Translations under genes and position numbers: made by a program
The notes under the pieces: model-generated
Database searches by the model: none
What the model was told of the DNA's origin: nothing
The model's input: only the letters and a program-made list of their open reading frames with translations
NCBI GenBank assembly: GCA_005798925.1
Contig: SYID01000229.1
Coordinates: 1 to 9,047, forward strand
Reading direction: 5' to 3'
Source: Verrucomicrobiota bacterium
GTDB lineage: Bacteria; Verrucomicrobiota; Verrucomicrobiia; Opitutales; UBA953
DNA length: 9,047 nucleotides
Shown: positions 7,684 to 9,047 of the stretch, one piece after another
Layout of the letters: each line of letters begins with the position of its first letter
How positions within the stretch are numbered: the stretch's first letter is position 1

Positions 7684-7766
7684 AGAGTCGTGGTGGAACG
7701 GCAGACACCGCCCGCTTAAGACGGGCTGCCGGAAGGCGTAAGGGTTCCAATCACGCACCCACCTCA
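7684..7766 (+). tRNA. tRNA-Leu(UAA)-like unit 2, degenerate
   Basis: The middle is a clear class II tRNA-Leu: TGGTGGAAC-GGCAGACAC D arm, anticodon stem GCCCG/CGGGC (7710-7714/7722-7726), loop CTTAAGA with anticodon TAA at 7717-7719, and a long variable arm with GCC/GGC. The ends are not: the seven bases before TG (7684-7690) do not pair with 7757-7763, the T stem is broken, and the T loop is TTCCAAT (C instead of purine 57). CGTG+TGGAAC (7689-7700) can instead pair with GTTCCA+CACG (7744-7755), making one long hairpin. It is probably a pseudogene or a reshaped tRNA. Confidence 0.5.
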
Positions 7767-7774
7767 TATTCTGA

Positions 7775-7787
7775 CCGGCAAAGCCGG
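7775..7787 (+). repeat. CCGGC/GCCGG hairpin followed by ATTCATTTC
   Basis: Five-base-pair hairpin with an AAA loop (CCGGC 7775-7779, GCCGG 7783-7787). It is followed by ATTCA then TTTCGAGCC, the same trailer that follows the CCA of tRNA units, so the hairpin mimics a tRNA 3' end. Confidence 0.4.
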
Positions 7788-7792
7788 ATTCA

Positions 7793-7850
7793 TTTCGAGC
7801 CGAAGACGAAAGGGTTATTCGCAAACCCCTTCCGTCGCAATGCTTGCTCG
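7793..7850 (+). repeat. Alpha/beta stem element, intergenic form, copy s1
   Basis: Beta: TTT-CGAGCCG then GGGTTAT (7793-7818). Alpha: AAACCCC then CTTGCTCG (7823-7850). The outer CGAGC(7796-7800)/GCTCG(7846-7850) stem is open to the flanks. The inner stem includes GACG/CGTC and GGGTT/AACCC and closes on a short loop. Confidence 0.6.
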
Positions 7851-8021
7851 TTTTCTTTACAGTCCGGACCAAAGAGCCCGCCGACGTGTTCCCGCGTCGG
7901 GCTCGCCTGGGTCCGTCGTGCATCATCACTTGCTTTGCTTCAGCGCCGGCAGGCGATGCGCGGCGGATCCCGGTTTAACGCAGGACAGCCTATAGCTTAT
8001 CCCGAGTTTATTCAAAATTTA
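7851..8021 (+). other. Hairpin-rich spacer with a possible eighth element
   Basis: No gene seen. 7909-7924 pairs with 7955-7970 in 16 consecutive pairs (three G-T), enclosing CTTGCT-ttgcttc-AGCGCCG, which resembles the CTTGCTCG-loop-CGAGCCG centre of the permuted element but lacks GTTAY. Upstream, GAGCCC..GACG and CGTC..GGGCTC (7874-7904) form a second strong stem, and GGACC/GGTCC around it competes with the first. 7971-8021 is A/T-rich with nothing recognisable. Confidence 0.35.
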
Positions 8022-8159
8022 CGCAGCGTAGCCCAAGCAGAGGCAACAGGAGGGGTTTCCCCTTATCCAATTCCGCCCCCTTGTCTGGCAACGGACCGCC
8101 TGGACATTGGTTACTTAGAACCTGTAAGTTGCGGGTATCGAATCCCGCCGCTGCGACCA
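8022..8159 (+). tRNA. tRNA-like unit 3 (Leu UAG by anticodon), split by a 63-nt insert
   Basis: Acceptor CGCAGCG (8022-8028) pairs perfectly with CGCTGCG (8149-8155), followed by encoded ACCA. TA at 8-9; D stem GCC/GGC; anticodon stem ACAGG (8046-8050)/CCTGT (8121-8125); five-base variable AAGTT; T stem GCGGG/CCCGC. Between the anticodon-stem strands are 70 nt instead of 7. Taking CTTAGAA (8114-8120) as the loop, the anticodon is TAG and the insert is 8051-8113. The variable loop is short, unlike normal bacterial Leu tRNA, and the D loop lacks the G18-G19 pair. The T loop has one extra base, TATCGAAT. The insert is homologous to that in unit 8, so it is not random damage. Confidence 0.65.
8065..8114 (+). 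repeat. Alpha/beta stem element, permuted form, in tRNA-like unit 3
   Basis: ATCCAAT...CCTTGTCT (alpha), loop GGCAAC (8087-8092), GGACCG...ATTGGTTAC (beta). Stems are CCAAT(8067-8071)/ATTGG(8106-8110), TCC/GGA, and GTCT(8083-8086)/GGAC(8093-8096). It aligns base by base with 8928-8977. An extra AGGGG-TTT-CCCCT hairpin (8051-8063) sits in front. Confidence 0.6.
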
Positions 8160-8163
8160 TTTC

Positions 8164-8182
8164 GGAGAAGCTGAACTTCTCC
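8164..8182 (+). repeat. GGAGAAG/CTTCTCC hairpin, copy 1
   Basis: Perfect 7-bp stem with a five-base loop directly after CCATTTC of tRNA-like unit 3. The same stem recurs at 8358-8377 after unit 4. The loops differ (CTGAA versus CCCTCG), so the stem is conserved. It could be a processing signal or terminator-like spacer; no T-tract follows. Confidence 0.6.
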
Positions 8183-8188
8183 ACGTTC

Positions 8189-8246
8189 TTTCGAGCCGCT
8201 GAGCGAGAGTTATCAGGCAAAAACCTCTTGTTCGACAACTTGCTCG
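8189..8246 (+). repeat. Alpha/beta stem element, intergenic form, copy s2
   Basis: TTT-CGAGCCG...GAGAGTTATC (beta) then AAAAACCTCTTG...CTTGCTCG (alpha). Outer CGAGC(8192-8196)/GCTCG(8242-8246) and inner GAGAG/CTCTT stems. Confidence 0.6.
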
Positions 8247-8250
8247 TCTT

Positions 8251-8266
8251 CGCGTCTTAAGACGCG
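8251..8266. repeat. 16-bp perfect palindrome before tRNA unit 4
   Basis: CGCGTCTTAAGACGCG is its own reverse complement. It is followed by CCATTTTATT and then the tRNA, as if it were a minimal stem ending in CCA. Confidence 0.6.
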
Positions 8267-8276
8267 CCATTTTATT

Positions 8277-8353
8277 CAGGAAGTAGCTCAGCCAGGCAGA
8301 GCACGTGCTCGGGGTGCACGGTGTCACGGGATCGAAGCCCGTTTTCCTGACCA
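8277..8353 (+). tRNA. tRNA-Pro(GGG)-like unit 4
   Basis: Full cloverleaf: acceptor CAGGAAG/TTTCCTG (8277-8283/8343-8349), TA 8-9, D stem GCTC/GAGC, D loop with GG, anticodon stem CGTGC/GCACG (8304-8308/8316-8320), variable GTGTC, T stem ACGGG/CCCGT, A73 and encoded CCA. The loop TCGGGGT gives anticodon GGG at 8311-8313, and C1-G72 with A73 fits proline. Two odd points: position 33 is C instead of the nearly universal T, and T54 is A (loop ATCGAAG). These could impair decoding and tertiary folding. Confidence 0.75.
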
Positions 8354-8357
8354 TTTC

Positions 8358-8377
8358 GGAGAAGCCCTCGCTTCTCC
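8358..8377 (+). repeat. GGAGAAG/CTTCTCC hairpin, copy 2
   Basis: Same 7-bp stem as 8164-8182, again directly after CCATTTC of a tRNA unit and again followed within about 10 nt by CTTTCGAGCC of an alpha/beta element. Confidence 0.6.
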
Positions 8378-8383
8378 TCTCCC

Positions 8384-8508
8384 TTTCGAGCCGACCGCCG
8401 TCGGTTATCACACATACCACGAAGTATAAAATCGCAGCCGATGCGCGTAAGCGTGGCGATCCGGGCAACCGGTTCATCGGCAATATCCCGACGGCAAATA
8501 CTTGCTCG
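8384..8508 (+). repeat. Alpha/beta stem element, intergenic form, copy s3 with an enlarged loop
   Basis: Outer CGAGC(8387-8391)/GCTCG(8504-8508); perfect inner stem GCCGTCGG(8397-8404)/CCGACGGC(8488-8495); GGTTATC faces ATATCCC. The distal loop is enlarged to about 80 nt and itself folds: CCGATG(8438-8443)/CATCGG(8475-8480) encloses CGC-GTAA-GCG (8444-8453) and CCGG-GCAA-CCGG (8461-8472), both with GNRA-type tetraloops. It looks like a structured RNA or a cargo-bearing version of the element. Confidence 0.6.
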
Positions 8509-8514
8509 AATCAC

Positions 8515-8529
8515 CCAGGCGAGGCCTGG
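8515..8529 (+). repeat. CCAGGC/GCCTGG hairpin before tRNA-Pro(UGG)
   Basis: Six-base-pair stem with a GAG loop, six bases before the tRNA-Pro start. It could be a leader-processing hairpin. Confidence 0.4.
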
Positions 8530-8535
8530 CCTAAT

Positions 8536-8607
8536 CACTCATTGGCGTAATGGTATCGCGCTCGGTTTGGAACCGAGAGGGTGGAGGTTCAAGTCCTCCA
8601 TGGGTGA
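8536..8607 (+). tRNA. tRNA-Pro(UGG), unit 5, canonical
   Basis: The most normal tRNA here. Acceptor CACTCAT/ATGGGTG (8536-8542/8600-8606), D arm GCG/CGC with a GG-containing loop, anticodon stem CTCGG/CCGAG (8561-8565/8573-8577), loop TTTGGAA with anticodon TGG (8568-8570), variable AGGGT, T stem GGAGG/CCTCC and loop TTCAAGT. T33 and TTC are intact. C1-G72 and A73 are proline identity elements. CCA is not encoded (CTA follows). It reads the CCN proline codons by wobble. Confidence 0.92.
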
Positions 8608-8610
8608 CTA

Positions 8611-8647
8611 ATTCCCGCATTACTAAATAACAAGAGACAACGTTTCA
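8611..8647 (+). other. Simple A/T-rich spacer between units 5 and 6
   Basis: 37 nt without hairpin or alpha/beta element. It ends in CGTTTCA, related to the CATTTC motif found around other units. Confidence 0.4.
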
Positions 8648-8724
8648 GTTCGGATCTTCTCCAAAGGACAGGATAGCCGGTCGCGAACCGGCAGATGAAG
8701 GTTCGAGTCCTTCTCCGAACGCCA
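8648..8724 (+). tRNA. tRNA-Arg(GCG)-like unit 6
   Basis: Acceptor GTTCGGA/TCCGAAC (8648-8654/8714-8720) is perfect, G73 with encoded CCA. Anticodon stem GCCGG/CCGGC (8676-8680/8688-8692), loop TCGCGAA giving GCG at 8683-8685 (codon CGC). T stem GAAGG/CCTTC with canonical TTCGAGT. The D stem TTCT/AGGA is unusual and the D loop has two extra C. Position 33 is C rather than T, as in unit 4. GCG is rare as a bacterial Arg anticodon, where ACG is usual. Confidence 0.72.
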
Positions 8725-8790
8725 TTTCGAGCCGAAGAATCGAGAGTTACACTATACGCCATACATACCCTCTCGGTCAGATCTTGCTCG
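8725..8790 (+). repeat. Alpha/beta stem element, intergenic form, copy s4
   Basis: TTT-CGAGCCG...GAGAGTTACAC (beta), then CATACCC...CTTGCTCG (alpha). Outer CGAGC(8728-8732)/GCTCG(8786-8790), inner CGAGAG(8741-8746)/CTCTCG(8770-8775). It begins right after the CCA of unit 6. Confidence 0.62.
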
Positions 8791-8796
8791 TTTAGT

Positions 8797-8810
8797 GCGT
8801 CCATCGACGC
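8797..8810 (+). repeat. GCGTC/GACGC hairpin before unit 7
   Basis: Five-base-pair stem with loop CATC, followed by GATCATTTC and then the tRNA-like unit. It is another minimal hairpin ending in (T)CA-TTTC. Confidence 0.45.
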
Positions 8811-8818
8811 GATCATTT

Positions 8819-8891
8819 CAGGTAGCAAGGCCGGGCCTAAGTCTGGGTGTCTTAATTTGGGCCAAGGGTTCGATTCCCTTTTACCTGACCA
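8819..8891 (+). tRNA. tRNA-like unit 7 with a minimal D arm
   Basis: The acceptor CAGGTAG (8819-8825) pairs with TTACCTG (8881-8887), A73 and encoded CCA, and the T arm AAGGG-TTCGATT-CCCTT is canonical. The 38 bases between are not a normal core: 8-9 is CA, the D arm reduces to GGC-CGG-GCC (8829-8837), and the best anticodon arm is TAAG/CTTA (8838-8841/8851-8854) with a 9-nt loop. GGCC/GGCC can also close around it. Identity is unresolved; a Lys(CTT)-like reading of TCTTAA needs a stem of wobble pairs. It is a tRNA mimic or degenerate tRNA. Confidence 0.5.
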
Positions 8892-8895
8892 TTTC

Positions 8896-9020
8896 GAAGG
8901 AGTAGTTTAATTCAAAGCGCCGAAAATATCCAGTGCACACCTTGCTCGTGCCAACGAGCCGCCGCAAATTGGGTTACACGGGACTCGGAGTTGTGGGTGC
9001 GATCCCCGCCTCCTTCATCA
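8896..9020 (+). tRNA. tRNA-like unit 8, split by an insert in the anticodon loop
   Basis: Acceptor GAAGGAG (8896-8902) pairs perfectly with CTCCTTC (9010-9016), then ATCA. TA at 8-9, D stem GTTT/AAGC (one G-T), anticodon stem CCGA/TCGG (8920-8923/8985-8988), T stem GTGGG/CCCGC. About 61 nt separate the anticodon-stem strands. The D loop lacks GG and T55 is G (loop TGCGATC). After removing the element, the 3' side of the loop reads ACGGGA, so the anticodon might be CGG, but this depends on an unknown junction. It starts only 4 nt after the CCA of unit 7. Confidence 0.6.
8928..8977 (+). repeat. Alpha/beta stem element, permuted form, in tRNA-like unit 8
   Basis: ATCCAGTGCACACCTTGCTCG as alpha with loop TGCCAA (8949-8954), then CGAGCCG...TTGGGTTAC as beta. 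Stems are CCA(8930-8932)/TGG(8970-8972), TGC(8934-8936)/GCA(8964-8966) and GCTCG(8944-8948)/CGAGC(8955-8959). It carries the exact CTTGCTCG and CGAGCCG blocks of the intergenic copies in reversed order. Confidence 0.65.
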
Positions 9021-9027
9021 TTTCAAT

Positions 9028-9047
9028 GCGCACGTAACTCAATGGCA
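9028..9047 (+). tRNA. Start of tRNA-like unit 9, cut by window end
   Basis: GCGCACG-TA-ACTC-AATGGCA has the layout of an acceptor strand, U8-A9, D stem and D loop with GG. It follows TTTCAAT after unit 8, so the array continues beyond the window. The 3' half is not visible. Confidence 0.5.

Noticed and set aside
8051..8113. Group I intron in the split tRNA
   Set aside because: Only 63 nt; there is no room for the P3-P9 catalytic core, and no conserved core sequence was seen.
7617..8174. A 185-residue open frame across the array, with minus-strand frames 7624-7929 and 8008-8238
   Set aside because: They cross tRNA units and hairpins and their translations look random.
7793..8790. Classical integron attC sites
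   Set aside because: The layout (gene, then imperfect hairpin with a variable loop) is suggestive, but the required RYYYAAC/GTTRRRY end boxes are absent. GTTAY lies inside the hairpin, not at its end. Kept only as an analogy.
7793..8977. CRISPR array
   Set aside because: Repeats are short and split in two blocks, and spacing is irregular with tRNA units between.
8974..8979. Reading TTACAC in unit 8 as a Val(UAC) anticodon loop
   Set aside because: GTTAC(AC) belongs to the repeated beta block (also at 8746-8752), and the true anticodon stem appears to be CCGA/TCGG.

Overview
The window comes from a GC-rich bacterium, probably of the Planctomycetes-Verrucomicrobia (PVC) group. Bases 1-7095 are dense, high-GC, plus-strand coding sequence, and the largest protein is a PVC-type sugar-dehydrogenase-like/CxxCH haem protein. 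A Verrucomicrobium such as an opitutacean fits best, but this is inference without a database search.

Bases 2-3986 hold the distal part of an ebo (metabolite-traffic) cluster in the order eboE (3' end only), eboC (UbiA-type prenyltransferase), eboD (3-dehydroquinate-synthase-like) and eboF (alkaline-phosphatase/nucleotide-pyrophosphatase fold). eboE/eboC are 1 nt apart and eboD/eboF overlap by 19 nt, so they are probably co-transcribed. eboA and eboB, if present, lie upstream of the window. In cyanobacteria this cluster is linked to moving a scytonemin precursor to the periplasm; the cargo here is unknown. Bases 4039-7095 encode a secreted 1018-residue protein with a propeller-like N-terminus, a helical middle and a C-terminal c-type haem domain.

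Right after that gene the character changes. From about 7100 to the window end the DNA is clearly less GC-rich, has no convincing ORF, and is packed with hairpins and tRNA or tRNA-like units, all on the plus strand: nine units, the last cut by the window end. Seven of the eight complete units have perfect or near-perfect acceptor and T stems, yet most break normally invariant tRNA positions.

The most interesting content is a two-strand stem element found in at least seven copies. Strand alpha is roughly (TAT)CC-N9-15-CTTG(CTCG). Strand beta is roughly (CGAG)CCG-N10-11-GTTAY. In four copies beta precedes alpha, the outer CGAGC/GCTCG stem is open to the flanks, and the element sits between tRNA units. 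In three copies the order is inverted (alpha, 6-7 nt loop, beta) and the element sits inside the anticodon loop of a tRNA whose 5' and 3' halves still pair perfectly. The element is thus circularly permuted and is found both between and inside tRNAs. It may be an attC-like recombination site of a tRNA cassette array, a new kind of small tRNA intron or ribozyme, or a decay product. No recombinase or maturase is visible in the window.
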